From CAMQRS01 sp964370645 (lineage in GTDB: Bacteria; Bacillota_I; Bacilli_A; Erysipelotrichales; Erysipelotrichaceae), in assembly GCA_964370645.1 (NCBI GenBank), contig CAYJJS010000007.1:3264-67263 (forward strand): a stretch of DNA of 64,000 nucleotides, in the 5' to 3' direction. Positions 1 through 8,396 of the stretch are shown piece after piece (positions within the stretch are counted from its first letter, which is position 1; each line of letters begins with the position of its first letter). The notes beneath the pieces are model-generated. The model did no database searches and was not told the origin of the DNA. It saw only the letters and a list, made by a program, of their open reading frames with translations. A program made the translations under genes and the position numbers.

Positions 1-182
1 GCAACCCAAGTTCCTTGGTAATTAATTTGATTAACCCCATCACCTATATCCGCATCATCGATGTAGGTTACTATGTCTTCGTAGTTCTCACTATCGTTAG
101 CAAGTGTTGGTGCGAAGTTTATTCCAAAAAAGGTACTACAAAAAAGAATAGTACATAAAAATACTTTATTCATTTTTTTCAT
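1..182 (-). CDS. Secreted glycan-active protein, N-terminal part only
   Basis: The gene is cut by the left window edge; 60 codons are visible. The start at 182 is preceded by AAGGAG at good spacing. Residues 1-28 form a signal peptide: MKKMNK, then a hydrophobic stretch, then a small-residue cleavage region near LAND. The mature part begins with the motif DDADIGDGVNQINYQGTW, which resembles the short module found at the N-terminus or as a repeat in many secreted Gram-positive glycosidases. I infer an exported carbohydrate-active enzyme, but the catalytic domain lies outside the window, so the family cannot be named. A cre-like site lies just upstream, as it does before the sialidase at 14.3 kb. 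Confidence 0.7.
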   Translation of the reverse strand, partial: MKKMNKVFLCTILFCSTFFGINFAPTLANDSENYEDIVTYIDDADIGDGVNQINYQGTWV

Positions 183-239
183 TTAAATTTCTCCTTTATT
201 TAAAGTCCTTGCTTACAAGTTGATTTCCCTCCTTTTTGT

Positions 240-253
240 TGTAAGCGTTATCT
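240..253 (-). promoter_or_regulatory. cre-like catabolite operator
   Basis: TGTAAGCGTTATCT matches the CcpA cre consensus TGNAARCGNWWWCA except for the last base. It lies just downstream of the candidate -10 of the left-edge secreted gene, a repressing position. A near-identical element is found at 14327-14340. Confidence 0.5.
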
Positions 254-262
254 TCTTTCTTT

Positions 263-271
263 ATTTTAGCA
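263..271 (-). promoter_or_regulatory. Extended -10 promoter of the left-edge secreted gene
   Basis: On the minus strand this reads TGCTAAAAT, an extended -10 box (TGnTAAAAT). No convincing -35 box was found at 17 bp spacing. The cre-like site lies immediately downstream. Confidence 0.45.
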
Positions 272-401
272 TACTATGTGTAAATGTATTTTATCTTTTT
301 TAACAGAGTATTTAATATTTTTATGAATATTGAAAATAAAGTGATATTATTTTTCTTTAAAATACATAGTGGTGCATATGTTTTTACTTTTATTTTAAAA
401 T

Positions 402-410
402 TGTTATAAT
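402..410 (+). promoter_or_regulatory. Extended -10 promoter of the CBM9-like lipoprotein
   Basis: The sequence is TGTTATAAT, a perfect extended -10, about 23 bp before the start codon at 433. The -35 region is only T-rich. AAAGGAGGA at 417-425 is the ribosome binding site. The rest of the 183-432 gap holds only the two divergent control regions. Confidence 0.6.
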
Positions 411-432
411 CGAATTAAAGGAGGAAAATACT

Positions 433-1203
433 ATGAAAAAAATATGGTATTTCGCATTAGCATTTGTATTGTTAGCAGGTTGTAGTTCTACATCTTCTCC
501 AGAACCAACAGAAGAGGAAGAAAAGGATGAACAGACAACACTTCAGGATGAAAAACGTTTGTCTTATGAAGTTGTTAGTTTGGATGAATCAATTGTTGTA
601 GATGGTGAGTTAGAACCAGTTTGGAGTGATGTTTCTGATGTAAAGGAATTTACGTTCCCATGGGAAGATAAGGAAGCACCATCAACTGTATTTAGAGCAT
701 TTGTAGCAGACGATACATTCTATTTTGCTTTTGAGGTAAGTGATGAAGAGATATTGTTAGAAGATGAATGGGTAGATGAAAAAACATTAGATAATGAAGA
801 TCGTGTGGAATTGTTTTTTGCTGCTGGAGATGTGGATAAGCCAGTGAATTATGAAATTCCCCCATATTATGCAATAGAAATTGATGCTGAAGGAAGAGTG
901 CATGATTATGTAACGTATTATTATCGTGATATGGATAATACGTGGAATATGGAAGGATTAAAAACAGCCACGATGAGGGAAGATGGTCTTTACATAGTTG
1001 AAGGAAGTATTCCACTTAGTACTTTTGAAGAATTGGGACTTTTACAAGATGGAGTGATGAGAGTAGGTGCGTTTAGAGCGGAGTTTAGTAAGGATGATCA
1101 AGGGGAGATTGTTCAAGAGTGGATTTCATGGGTAGATCCAGCGACTGATGTGCCAGATTTTCATGTAGATAGTGCATTTGGAGAATTTATGTTTAATGAG
1201 TAA
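433..1203 (+). CDS. Lipoprotein with a CBM9-like sugar-binding domain
   Basis: The protein has 256 residues. A lipoprotein signal ends in the lipobox LLAGC (Cys17), followed by a Ser/Thr/Glu-rich linker to about residue 42. Residues 45-255 have the pattern of the CBM9-like (DOMON-related) fold: an opening VDGELEPVWSDV, mid-domain beta strands with DTFYFAFEVSDEE, and a late WNMEG...GLYIVEGSIPLSTF. Such domains bind carbohydrate ends or related ligands outside the cell. It would be anchored to the membrane outer face. It lies between a divergent secreted gene and a giant surface protein, which suggests a shared role in glycan capture; no enzyme activity is evident. It has its own promoter and terminator. 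Confidence 0.75.
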   Translation: MKKIWYFALAFVLLAGCSSTSSPEPTEEEEKDEQTTLQDEKRLSYEVVSLDESIVVDGELEPVWSDVSDVKEFTFPWEDKEAPSTVFRAFVADDTFYFAFEVSDEEILLEDEWVDEKTLDNEDRVELFFAAGDVDKPVNYEIPPYYAIEIDAEGRVHDYVTYYYRDMDNTWNMEGLKTATMREDGLYIVEGSIPLSTFEELGLLQDGVMRVGAFRAEFSKDDQGEIVQEWISWVDPATDVPDFHVDSAFGEFMFNE

Positions 1204-1210
1204 CAAATAG

Positions 1211-1271
1211 AAGGGATGCATACGAAACAAGCCAATGAATATTGCTTTTGTTTCAATTCATCCCTTTTTTA
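1211..1271 (+). terminator. Intrinsic terminator after the CBM9-like lipoprotein
   Basis: The outer stem AAGGGATG/CATCCCTT encloses an inner stem GAAACAA/TTGTTTC and is followed by six T residues. Confidence 0.8.
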
Positions 1272-1342
1272 TGGTGTACAACAACATACTTTTATTGTCA
1301 AACTAAAAGTAATAACATGTAGTGTTAAATAATTTAGAAAGA

Positions 1343-1351
1343 TGGTAAAAT
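1343..1351 (+). promoter_or_regulatory. Extended -10 promoter of the large surface protein
   Basis: TGGTAAAAT lies about 33 bp before the start codon at 1384. The -35 at 17 bp spacing (TGTTAA) is weak. The ribosome binding site AAGGACGAG is also not optimal. Confidence 0.45.
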
Positions 1352-1383
1352 GATTTGGACTAAATGAAAGGTAAGGACGAGAT

Positions 1384-4300
1384 ATGCAAAGCAAATTATT
1401 TAAAATTTCAATTGTATTTTTCTTAATCTTGGGGGCGTTTTTTAATGTATCGAATGGACAATCGTTACAGGCTGAAGAACAATTGGTTGAACAAGCACCT
1501 ACAGAAAATACAGATGAAGCAAAATTAGAGAATGTACAATATTACAGTACATCAGAAGGGTTAATGCCTTCAGCAAGAATAGGGGAAGATGGAGAAATTG
1601 AGAGATTATTCTTAGTTAATTTCTTAAATGAAGATGGATCACAATTACAATTGAATGTTCCATTTTATACAGGTGATGGGGTTGCATACCCAGAAGATGC
1701 AACACAACCAAGCAAAGCAGAGTATAGTTTTGTGGGTTGGATGAATGATACAAGAGAGTTAGTAAATCTTTCAACTTTAACTCCTACTTTTGCGACAAGT
1801 GAAGATGTAGCGACTATCACACTAACAGCAAAATATGAAAAAAATATAGGAGATTCTTCGACGTTTGATACGTTTACAATCCAATATATTGGATATGGTA
1901 AGCCAGGAGTAGCAACGAGTGGTGAAATGATTGCTTTAACATACCAAGCAGATTTAGCACAAAGTGATGAAGTGAGTGTTGCTTCTCCAACTGTTGCAAA
2001 ATATCAAATTCGTGATGAAGCGCAACGTGAAGTTATGCTTAGTGGAAGTGGTGAGAAAGTTATCATTGTTGCATATGATTATGTAGGGACAGATGTAAAT
2101 TACACAGTGACACATAATTACCCTAACTTAGATGGTTCGCTGAGAAGTGAGGTTGATACACTTTCAGCAACACCGAAAGCTTTTGTTACAGCACCAATTG
2201 TAGAAGAAGCTGGGTTTACTTTTGTAGATGGACATATGGAAGGTATTGTTGCGGAAGATGGTTCAACGCAGTTAAGTGTAAACTATAAACGTAATCGTGT
2301 TTTTGTTGTGTTTGAAACAACAGATGCAGCGACACAAGTACCAGCAGCAGATGGATTGTTTGGAGAAACGGTAGATGTTTCTTATGCGTTGGATGCACAA
2401 AGAGCTGGATATACTTTAACTGGATACCAAGATCAACATGGAAATTTCTATGATGCAACAACCTTAACAGCGACGTACACTTTGCCTACAGAAACACTGT
2501 TTTTAACTGCAGTATGGGAAGAAGAAGACGTTAAATATATTGTAAATTACTATGTAGAGAAAGATGGAATCATTGGTACAGTAGAAGATGTAGTAAGAGT
2601 TTATACAAGTCGTTATGATTATTATGAATATAGCGCATTTAAATTAAGTGATGAACAAATCAATTCGGATAGTACATATGAATACTATTCTTCAAGTGAA
2701 GGAAGAGCTGAGGTTGACACTTTGGTTTCGGATCTTGATTTAAGCGGTTTTATTAATACAGTTCCAGGAAATACTTCGGGACTAGGTGCAGCTTATGCAT
2801 ATCGTGAATACAGTGGTAGAATGGAAACAAATAATGATAAAGTTAGTGCAGATGGTACTACAATCATTAATTTATATTATACAAATAAAATTTATTTGGC
2901 AGAATTTCAACTAGCAAATTCTTCAGCTGGTGATGGAGAGTGGACGATTTTAGGGATGACACTAGCGTCAGGAGTTACGTACACATATCCACCACATCAG
3001 TTTTATCCGGTAGAGAAATATCGTTTTACATATAAGTATGGACAAGATATTAGTGGGCTGTGGCCACATGCTGCAAATGGTGCAACATTCGTATTGAATG
3101 AAGGATTTGATTATTATGGATGGGGAATTATTGGTTCGACCTTCCATGATCCAACTTCAGGTGTTGGATCACGTTTGGTGTTAACAGGAAATCAAACGAA
3201 AATAGGATTGGGGCATATTCCAGTTGCTCGTCTAGAATCTTATGAAACATATAAACAAGTTAATTTTAATGGTTATTCTACAACTGTAGTATCAAACCTT
3301 TATACTTGGGTTGAGGTATTAGAGGGAGAAGATTTAACCGGTCAAGAAACAATTGTTAAAGATGGTATTACTTTCAAAAGAGGTGGTACTAGCGAAGGTG
3401 TTTTAGGTGGTAATCATGAGCCAATTACACTTGGAATGGAAGGATTCACACCAATTGAATCATTAACTGAAGTAGAAGGTGGGTTAGATTTAGATGGTGA
3501 TGGTGATTCAAATGATGAAATATCAGTATTTTATTATACTCGTAATGCCTACGATATTCACTTAAATTTAAACAATGGAACAGGTGTTAGTGATGTTGCA
3601 GATGTATTCTATCAAGAGAATATACAAGAGCATATAACTGAAGAAGGATTAGATTTGACGCCAACTAAACCAAATGCCGTATTTGATGGTTGGTATACAA
3701 CGAGTTCTTTTGATGCTGGAACAGAATTTAATTTCGATACAACGATGCCTGCAGGTAATATTCAATTGCATGCTAAGTGGATTGAAAATGAATACGATGT
3801 AACGTTTGATTTCGATATGGAAGGTGTAGATGATGTAATTCAGCATTATGCAAACTACGACAAATTACGCTTACCGCTACAACCATCAAAAACAGGTTAT
3901 ATTTTTGATGGATGGAAAAACAAGGATTCTGAAGAATTCGCAACAGAGGGAGAGGCTGTAACTGAAGATGCAACTTATGTAGCACAATGGCTTCCAATTT
4001 CTGATTTAGATTTAACGATTATTCATAGATATACGGATGTGGCAACTGGACAAGTTTACGAAGTTGGACAATCACTGCAAAAACAGTCATATGATGTGAC
4101 TTCGACTTATTTTGCGAAAAGTTCAGGTGAGCTTATTGCGAAAGGATTCCCATCTAATTTCTATGTTGCAGATGATGTTTCAAAATCTATTACTATTGGA
4201 TTAACAAAAAATGAAATCGTATTTACATATACAACTGCAGAAACGCTTTCTTATACGGTAGAGTATGTAGATGCGAAAGGAGTGGCATTATTACCTAGTG

Positions 4301-5739
4301 AATCATTCACAACAATGTCACAAATTGTAAATGCAAATGCTTATGAAATCAGTGGATATACACCACGTACAACTAGAATATCAAGAGATATTGTAAATAA
4401 TGGAAATGTATTGACTTTTGTATACGATACACCAAATGTAGAAGCAGAAGAAGTGTTGGTTAATTTCTATTACTCACCAGAAAGTGGTTCAGATGTGAAG
4501 TTGGCACAAACTTCGTTTGCGGCTAATTTAGGAGAGTATATTGCAGATGTAAAAACCGTTGAAGAAGTAAATGTTGTATTAACACAATTACTAATTGACA
4601 ACCCAGATTTAATTTTCTCAACGGCTTCTATTGTAACTAAATATGTAGGTGATAGTACAACTTTCAACTTGTACTTTGAAAAAGAAGCTGAAGTAGAAAC
4701 TGGACTTGTAGTGGTTCCAACAAGTACAAGAATTCCTTATGATAGTGAAGACCACCGCTTAAGTTTGGATATGTTTGCGGTATATGTTGATGGAATTTTG
4801 ATTCGTGATTTAGATGCAGCAGGTATCACATTGGCTGTTACGGATGTAGATCCATCATTACCATCGACAGGAGATCCTTTCGACAATAATGTTTTAAATA
4901 CATTTGTTGCTCACGATGTAGCAGGAATTAAAAACTTATGGGTAAAGGCAACGATGGTTGATCCAAATGTAAGAATGGCAGCTGTCATTGAAAGTGAAAT
5001 TGTAGCATTTACACATGAAATCTATCCACTAGATGTACAAGTAAGTGTGAATGATATTGAATATCCTATTACAATGCCAGAACCAGCGTATTCGTATGAA
5101 ATGCCTATGAATCAAATTATCGCTGGTGACGATATCCAAGTTGGCATTGATAAAGTGGTAGAAACACCTAGCGTGGGACTATACATTGATGGTTTAGTTG
5201 CAAATATCACAGGAACAGATGTGCACAACTATAACTTTATAACAAGAGCTGGTGATATCAACATTTACGATGATGTTTTAGTAGATGAAGATGAAGAGGA
5301 TCTTAATGGACCGGATGTACCAGGAGATGGAATCGCAGACATTTACCAAACAGAAGTTATTTACCGTGTAGTAAATGGTACATGGAGTGATGCAAGTAGC
5401 GAAGAAATTAGAGAAGTTGTTACTTTCTACTTAGATGGTGTACACTCAAACCACGCTGCTGCACATGCGACATTATCAAAAATTCCAACAGGAATGATAG
5501 CTAATCAAGGATTTGTTGCGGAAGGAACATGGGATGTTACACCTCCGATGACAATGCAATACACAAAAGACGTGTTTGTCTTTACGCACACTTTTGCGGC
5601 TAAATCTTCTATAACACCTCCAACTGGTGACAATACAAATACAACGTTGTATGTTGCCTTGATGGGTGGAGCAGTTTTAGTAGGAGCACTATTCTTCTTC
5701 TTGAAAAAACGTTCGAAAAAAGAAGATAAAAAATCATAA
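1384..5739 (+). CDS. Wall-anchored InlB/MucBP-type repeat surface protein
   Basis: The protein has 1451 residues. A signal peptide (MQSKLFKISIVFFLILG) ends near residue 30. Several InlB B-type (Listeria-Bacteroides) repeats follow, recognised by FVGW, FDGWYTT, FDGWKNK and closing LTAKYEK, LHAKWIE, YVAQWLP; they lie around residues 60-155, 310-390 and 710-880. A MucBP-like unit (YTVEYVDAKGVALLPS) starts near 955, and an MBG-like region covers about 1115-1300. Near 1315 the motif DGIADIYQTEVIYRVVNGTW starts a module common in clostridial surface proteins. The C-terminus has TPPTGD, a hydrophobic helix and KKRSKKEDKKS, a non-canonical LPxTG sorting signal. I infer an adhesin or mucin-interacting protein; no catalytic domain is seen. 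The acidic DLDGDGDSNDE near 703 could bind calcium. Confidence 0.8.
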   Translation: MQSKLFKISIVFFLILGAFFNVSNGQSLQAEEQLVEQAPTENTDEAKLENVQYYSTSEGLMPSARIGEDGEIERLFLVNFLNEDGSQLQLNVPFYTGDGVAYPEDATQPSKAEYSFVGWMNDTRELVNLSTLTPTFATSEDVATITLTAKYEKNIGDSSTFDTFTIQYIGYGKPGVATSGEMIALTYQADLAQSDEVSVASPTVAKYQIRDEAQREVMLSGSGEKVIIVAYDYVGTDVNYTVTHNYPNLDGSLRSEVDTLSATPKAFVTAPIVEEAGFTFVDGHMEGIVAEDGSTQLSVNYKRNRVFVVFETTDAATQVPAADGLFGETVDVSYALDAQRAGYTLTGYQDQHGNFYDATTLTATYTLPTETLFLTAVWEEEDVKYIVNYYVEKDGIIGTVEDVVRVYTSRYDYYEYSAFKLSDEQINSDSTYEYYSSSEGRAEVDTLVSDLDLSGFINTVPGNTSGLGAAYAYREYSGRMETNNDKVSADGTTIINLYYTNKIYLAEFQLANSSAGDGEWTILGMTLASGVTYTYPPHQFYPVEKYRFTYKYGQDISGLWPHAANGATFVLNEGFDYYGWGIIGSTFHDPTSGVGSRLVLTGNQTKIGLGHIPVARLESYETYKQVNFNGYSTTVVSNLYTWVEVLEGEDLTGQETIVKDGITFKRGGTSEGVLGGNHEPITLGMEGFTPIESLTEVEGGLDLDGDGDSNDEISVFYYTRNAYDIHLNLNNGTGVSDVADVFYQENIQEHITEEGLDLTPTKPNAVFDGWYTTSSFDAGTEFNFDTTMPAGNIQLHAKWIENEYDVTFDFDMEGVDDVIQHYANYDKLRLPLQPSKTGYIFDGWKNKDSEEFATEGEAVTEDATYVAQWLPISDLDLTIIHRYTDVATGQVYEVGQSLQKQSYDVTSTYFAKSSGELIAKGFPSNFYVADDVSKSITIGLTKNEIVFTYTTAETLSYTVEYVDAKGVALLPSESFTTMSQIVNANAYEISGYTPRTTRISRDIVNNGNVLTFVYDTPNVEAEEVLVNFYYSPESGSDVKLAQTSFAANLGEYIADVKTVEEVNVVLTQLLIDNPDLIFSTASIVTKYVGDSTTFNLYFEKEAEVETGLVVVPTSTRIPYDSEDHRLSLDMFAVYVDGILIRDLDAAGITLAVTDVDPSLPSTGDPFDNNVLNTFVAHDVAGIKNLWVKATMVDPNVRMAAVIESEIVAFTHEIYPLDVQVSVNDIEYPITMPEPAYSYEMPMNQIIAGDDIQVGIDKVVETPSVGLYIDGLVANITGTDVHNYNFITRAGDINIYDDVLVDEDEEDLNGPDVPGDGIADIYQTEVIYRVVNGTWSDASSEEIREVVTFYLDGVHSNHAAAHATLSKIPTGMIANQGFVAEGTWDVTPPMTMQYTKDVFVFTHTFAAKSSITPPTGDNTNTTLYVALMGGAVLVGALFFFLKKRSKKEDKKS

Positions 5740-5746
5740 TAAAATA

Positions 5747-5777
5747 AAGTGAGAAACCTTAGGGTCTCACTTTTTTA
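5747..5777 (+). terminator. Intrinsic terminator after the surface protein
   Basis: The stem AAGTGAGA/TCTCACTT has a ten-base loop and a T-tract, and lies eight bases after the stop codon. Confidence 0.85.
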
Positions 5778-5785
5778 TTTTTATC

Positions 5786-5814
5786 TTTACTTTTACACAT
5801 AAAATTGGTATAAT
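5786..5814 (+). promoter_or_regulatory. Promoter of rpsF-ssb-rpsR
   Basis: TTTACT, a 17 bp spacer, then TATAAT, with an extended TGG immediately before the -10. Transcription would start near 5821, leaving a leader of about 60 nt before rpsF. Confidence 0.7.
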
Positions 5815-5822
5815 TCCATAGC

Positions 5823-5876
5823 GAGTAAGATATTCTTACTCCTTGCCCATACAGGGCCATTAGACCAGAAGGAGGT
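5823..5876 (+). promoter_or_regulatory. Structured rpsF leader, candidate S6:S18 autoregulatory RNA
   Basis: Two competing folds are visible. The first is a hairpin GAGTAAGA/TCTTACTC (5823-5841). The second pairs CTCCTT (5839-5844) with AAGGAG (5869-5874), capturing the rpsF Shine-Dalgarno, with an inner hairpin GCCC/GGGC and an 11-nt bulge on the 3' side containing ACC. The topology resembles the known S6:S18 leader, but the conserved CCG of that motif is not obvious, so the assignment is tentative. Confidence 0.5.
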
Positions 5877-5883
5877 GTACAAA

Positions 5884-6180
5884 ATGAAAAAATATGAAAT
5901 CATGTACATCGTGAACGCATCACTAGAAGATGCATCTCGTGAAAAATTAAACGAAAGTTTATTCGAGATTATCACAAACGCAGGAGGAAGCATTGATAAT
6001 GTGGATCACTGGGGATGTAAAGAGTTCGCGTATGAAATCAACCACATGACAAAAGGTTACTACACAGTGATGAATGTAACAGCTAACAACGAAGGAATCG
6101 CTGAATTTGATCGTTTAACACGTATCAACACTAACGTAATCCGTACGATGGTAGTGAAATTAGACGAAGCAACGAAATAG
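5884..6180 (+). CDS. rpsF: 30S ribosomal protein S6
   Basis: The protein has 98 residues, normal for S6. It opens MKKYEIMYIVNASLED and carries WGCKEFAYEINHMTKGYYTVM, the typical S6 core with the aromatic/basic surface that contacts S18 and 16S rRNA in the small-subunit platform. ATG 5884 is chosen over the in-frame GTG at 5875 because GTG 5875 lies inside the Shine-Dalgarno AAGGAGGT (5869-5876), which is correctly spaced for 5884. It is the first gene of rpsF-ssb-rpsR, with 16 bp to ssb. The upstream leader probably gives feedback control by the S6:S18 complex, as known in other bacteria. Confidence 0.97.
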   Translation: MKKYEIMYIVNASLEDASREKLNESLFEIITNAGGSIDNVDHWGCKEFAYEINHMTKGYYTVMNVTANNEGIAEFDRLTRINTNVIRTMVVKLDEATK

Positions 6181-6196
6181 TTAGGAGACTACAAAA

Positions 6197-6676
6197 ATGA
6201 TCAATAGAGTAGTGTTGGTTGGAAGACTGACTAGAGACATTGAATTAAGAAAGACACCAAATGGAGCGAGCGTGGTTCAATTTACAATTGCTTGTAATCG
6301 TAGATTCAAGCAAGAGGGACAACCAGATGCAGACTTCATTAACTGTGTTGCTTGGAACAAAACAGCAGACTTAATGGCGCAATACTTGAACAAAGGTGCG
6401 TTAATTGGAATAGAAGGTAGAATTCAAACTAGAAGTTATGATGATAAAGACGGAAAGCGAGTATATATTACAGAAGTAGTTGTAGATAGCATTCAGTTTT
6501 TAGAATCTAGAAATAGTAATTCTACATCACAACCATATTCTCAGCCGTATGCACAACCACAACAAAATCAAGGTATGCAGGCTGGTGGATATACACCAGA
6601 TGAAACAAGTTCATCATTTGATAAAGAATTCGCAAATGATACATTAGATATCGCAAGCGATGATTTACCATTCTAA
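6197..6676 (+). CDS. ssb: Single-stranded DNA-binding protein
   Basis: The protein has 159 residues. The OB fold spans about 1-105, starting MINRVVLVGRLTRDIELR and including FINCVAWNKTADLMAQYL and GRIQTRSYDDKDG. A Gln/Pro/Ser-rich linker follows, and the acidic tip DDLPF at the C-terminus is the docking site for SSB partner proteins such as RecO and PriA. It coats single-stranded DNA in replication, recombination and repair. Its position between the S6 and S18 genes is the standard Bacillota arrangement; it is co-transcribed from the rpsF promoter. Confidence 0.97.
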   Translation: MINRVVLVGRLTRDIELRKTPNGASVVQFTIACNRRFKQEGQPDADFINCVAWNKTADLMAQYLNKGALIGIEGRIQTRSYDDKDGKRVYITEVVVDSIQFLESRNSNSTSQPYSQPYAQPQQNQGMQAGGYTPDETSSSFDKEFANDTLDIASDDLPF

Positions 6677-6699
6677 AATAGATAGAAAGGAGTATTCAA

Positions 6700-6930
6700 A
6701 TGGCTTTTAAAAAACAAAGAGTTGGAAGAAAAAAAATCTGTTACTTTACAAAAAATAATGTAGAATCGATTGACTATAAAGATATCGAATTATTAAGAAG
6801 ATTTATTTCGGCAAACGGAAAAATTATCCCTAGACGTGTTACTGGGACAAAAGCAAAATACCAAAGAATGTTAGCGACAGCAATCAAACGTGCTCGTCAA
6901 ATGGCATTATTACCTTACGTAGAGGAATAA
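6700..6930 (+). CDS. rpsR: 30S ribosomal protein S18
   Basis: The protein has 76 residues and is highly basic. The RRKKICYFTKNNVESIDYKDIELLRRF and GKIIPRRVTGTKAKYQRMLATAIKRARQMALLPY segments are diagnostic for S18 (each quoted only as a landmark: N-terminal ICYF, then IDYKD, then TGTKAKYQR). It pairs with S6 in the 30S platform. A single Cys (in ICYF) remains, so this is the form without the four-Cys zinc site. AGAAAGGAG precedes the start. It is the last gene of the three-gene unit and is followed by a terminator. Confidence 0.97.
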   Translation: MAFKKQRVGRKKICYFTKNNVESIDYKDIELLRRFISANGKIIPRRVTGTKAKYQRMLATAIKRARQMALLPYVEE

Positions 6931-6938
6931 GAAACTTT

Positions 6939-6970
6939 AAGATATATCTTGTCGATATATCTTTTTTTTA
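6939..6970 (+). terminator. Intrinsic terminator after rpsR
   Basis: The stem AAGATATAT/ATATATCTT has a seven-base loop and is followed by a long T-tract. Confidence 0.85.
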
Positions 6971-6998
6971 TTATAATTACTAAGATAGTGAGGTAAAT

Positions 6999-8291
6999 AT
7001 GAATAATCAATTATTAGATTTTATACAGCGTAGTCCAAGTTGTTTCCATGCTGTAGAAAATATGAAACAGGAATTAGTAGAGAATGGATATCAAGAATTA
7101 ATAGAACAAGAGAAGTGGTCGTTACAAAAAGGTGGTAAATATTTTGTGACTCGTAATGGTAGCAGTATTATTGCTTTTCATGTTGGGAAAAATGTGGAGC
7201 AGATACAATATCAAATTACTTCTTCGCATAGTGATTCACCTACCTTTAAGGTAAAGGAAAATGGAGATTTGTGCGTAGCTAATTATGCAAAATTAAATAC
7301 AGAAATGTATGGTGGTTTGATTGCGTCCACATTCTTTGATCGCCCTTTATCATTAGCTGGTCGTGTAATGATTAAGAGTGAAACAGGAATAAGAGGTTGC
7401 TTAGTGAATATCGATAAGGATATACTTATGATTCCAAATGTTGCGATTCATATGAATCGTGAGATTAACAAAGGTTACACATATAATTTACAAGTTGATA
7501 CATTGCCAATGATTGCGCTTGGAGAGTTTGAATTACATGAATATATTGCCTCTTACATGGGTATCGCAAAAGAAGATATTATTGCGAAAGATTTATATGT
7601 GTACAATCGCCAATTACCGTGTGTGTGGGGGGCGAATGATGATTTTGTGAGTGCACCTAAGCTAGATGATTTACAGTGTGCATATGCAAGTTTTAAGGCG
7701 CTTATGGATAGTGAAAACGATAAAGTAGTAAATATGAGTGCCTGTTTTGATAACGAGGAAGTAGGTTCTTCTTCAAAACAAGGTGCAGGTTCTACCTTTT
7801 TATACGATGTATTACAACGTATTCATGAAAATTTTGGTGAGAGTAATGAGCACTACGTACGTAGTATTTCAAAAAGTTTTATGATTTCTTGTGATAATGC
7901 ACATGCTGTACATCCAAATCATCCACAAAAAAGTGATGAAACAAATCGTGTCTACTTAAACAAAGGAATTGTAGTAAAACATAATGCGAATCAAAAATAT
8001 ACTACAGATGCAATTAGTAATGCAGTATTTAAACAAATTTGTGAAAAAGCAAATGTTTCTATACAACATTTTGCCAATCGTTCAGATATGGTTGGTGGAA
8101 GTACATTAGGTAATGTTTCTAGTACAAAAGTGAGTATGCATTGTATCGATATTGGTCTTCCTCAATTGGCTATGCACTCGGCATATGAAAGTGCAGGAAG
8201 CAAAGACACACAATCCCTTTATGATGCATTAATACAATTTCATAATTGTACAATATGTATAAAAAATGATCATATTATTGATATAATTTAA
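6999..8291 (+). CDS. M18 family metallo-aminopeptidase
   Basis: The protein has 430 residues, the family norm. The two-zinc ligand motifs are in place: SSHSDSPTFK (about 75-84, His77), the KLDDLQCAYA aspartate (about 222-231), FDNEEVGSSS with the catalytic glutamate pair (about 250-259), DNAHAVHPNHP (about 299-309), and the C-terminal AMHSAYESAGSKD (about 392-404). The insert domain lies between about 95 and 210. It would remove N-terminal residues, often acidic ones in this family, from peptides in the cytoplasm. No signal peptide is present. It is a single gene between two terminators; no dedicated -35/-10 pair stands out in the short 68-bp upstream gap. Confidence 0.9.
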   Translation: MNNQLLDFIQRSPSCFHAVENMKQELVENGYQELIEQEKWSLQKGGKYFVTRNGSSIIAFHVGKNVEQIQYQITSSHSDSPTFKVKENGDLCVANYAKLNTEMYGGLIASTFFDRPLSLAGRVMIKSETGIRGCLVNIDKDILMIPNVAIHMNREINKGYTYNLQVDTLPMIALGEFELHEYIASYMGIAKEDIIAKDLYVYNRQLPCVWGANDDFVSAPKLDDLQCAYASFKALMDSENDKVVNMSACFDNEEVGSSSKQGAGSTFLYDVLQRIHENFGESNEHYVRSISKSFMISCDNAHAVHPNHPQKSDETNRVYLNKGIVVKHNANQKYTTDAISNAVFKQICEKANVSIQHFANRSDMVGGSTLGNVSSTKVSMHCIDIGLPQLAMHSAYESAGSKDTQSLYDALIQFHNCTICIKNDHIIDII

Positions 8292-8295
8292 ATGT

Positions 8296-8331
8296 AAACG
8301 CTATACATGACTAAATGTATAGCGTTTTTTT
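8296..8331 (+). terminator. Intrinsic terminator after the M18 aminopeptidase
   Basis: A 13-bp stem AAACGCTATACAT/ATGTATAGCGTTT with a short loop and T-tract. Confidence 0.9.
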
Positions 8332-8396
8332 CGGTGATTTGACTATTTGTGAAAAATGTCGTAATATATCGACTTGAGAGAGAAAGAGGTGGATGT

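Noticed and set aside
5875..5883. GTG 5875 as the rpsF start
   Set aside because: It lies inside the AAGGAGGT ribosome site, which serves ATG 5884.
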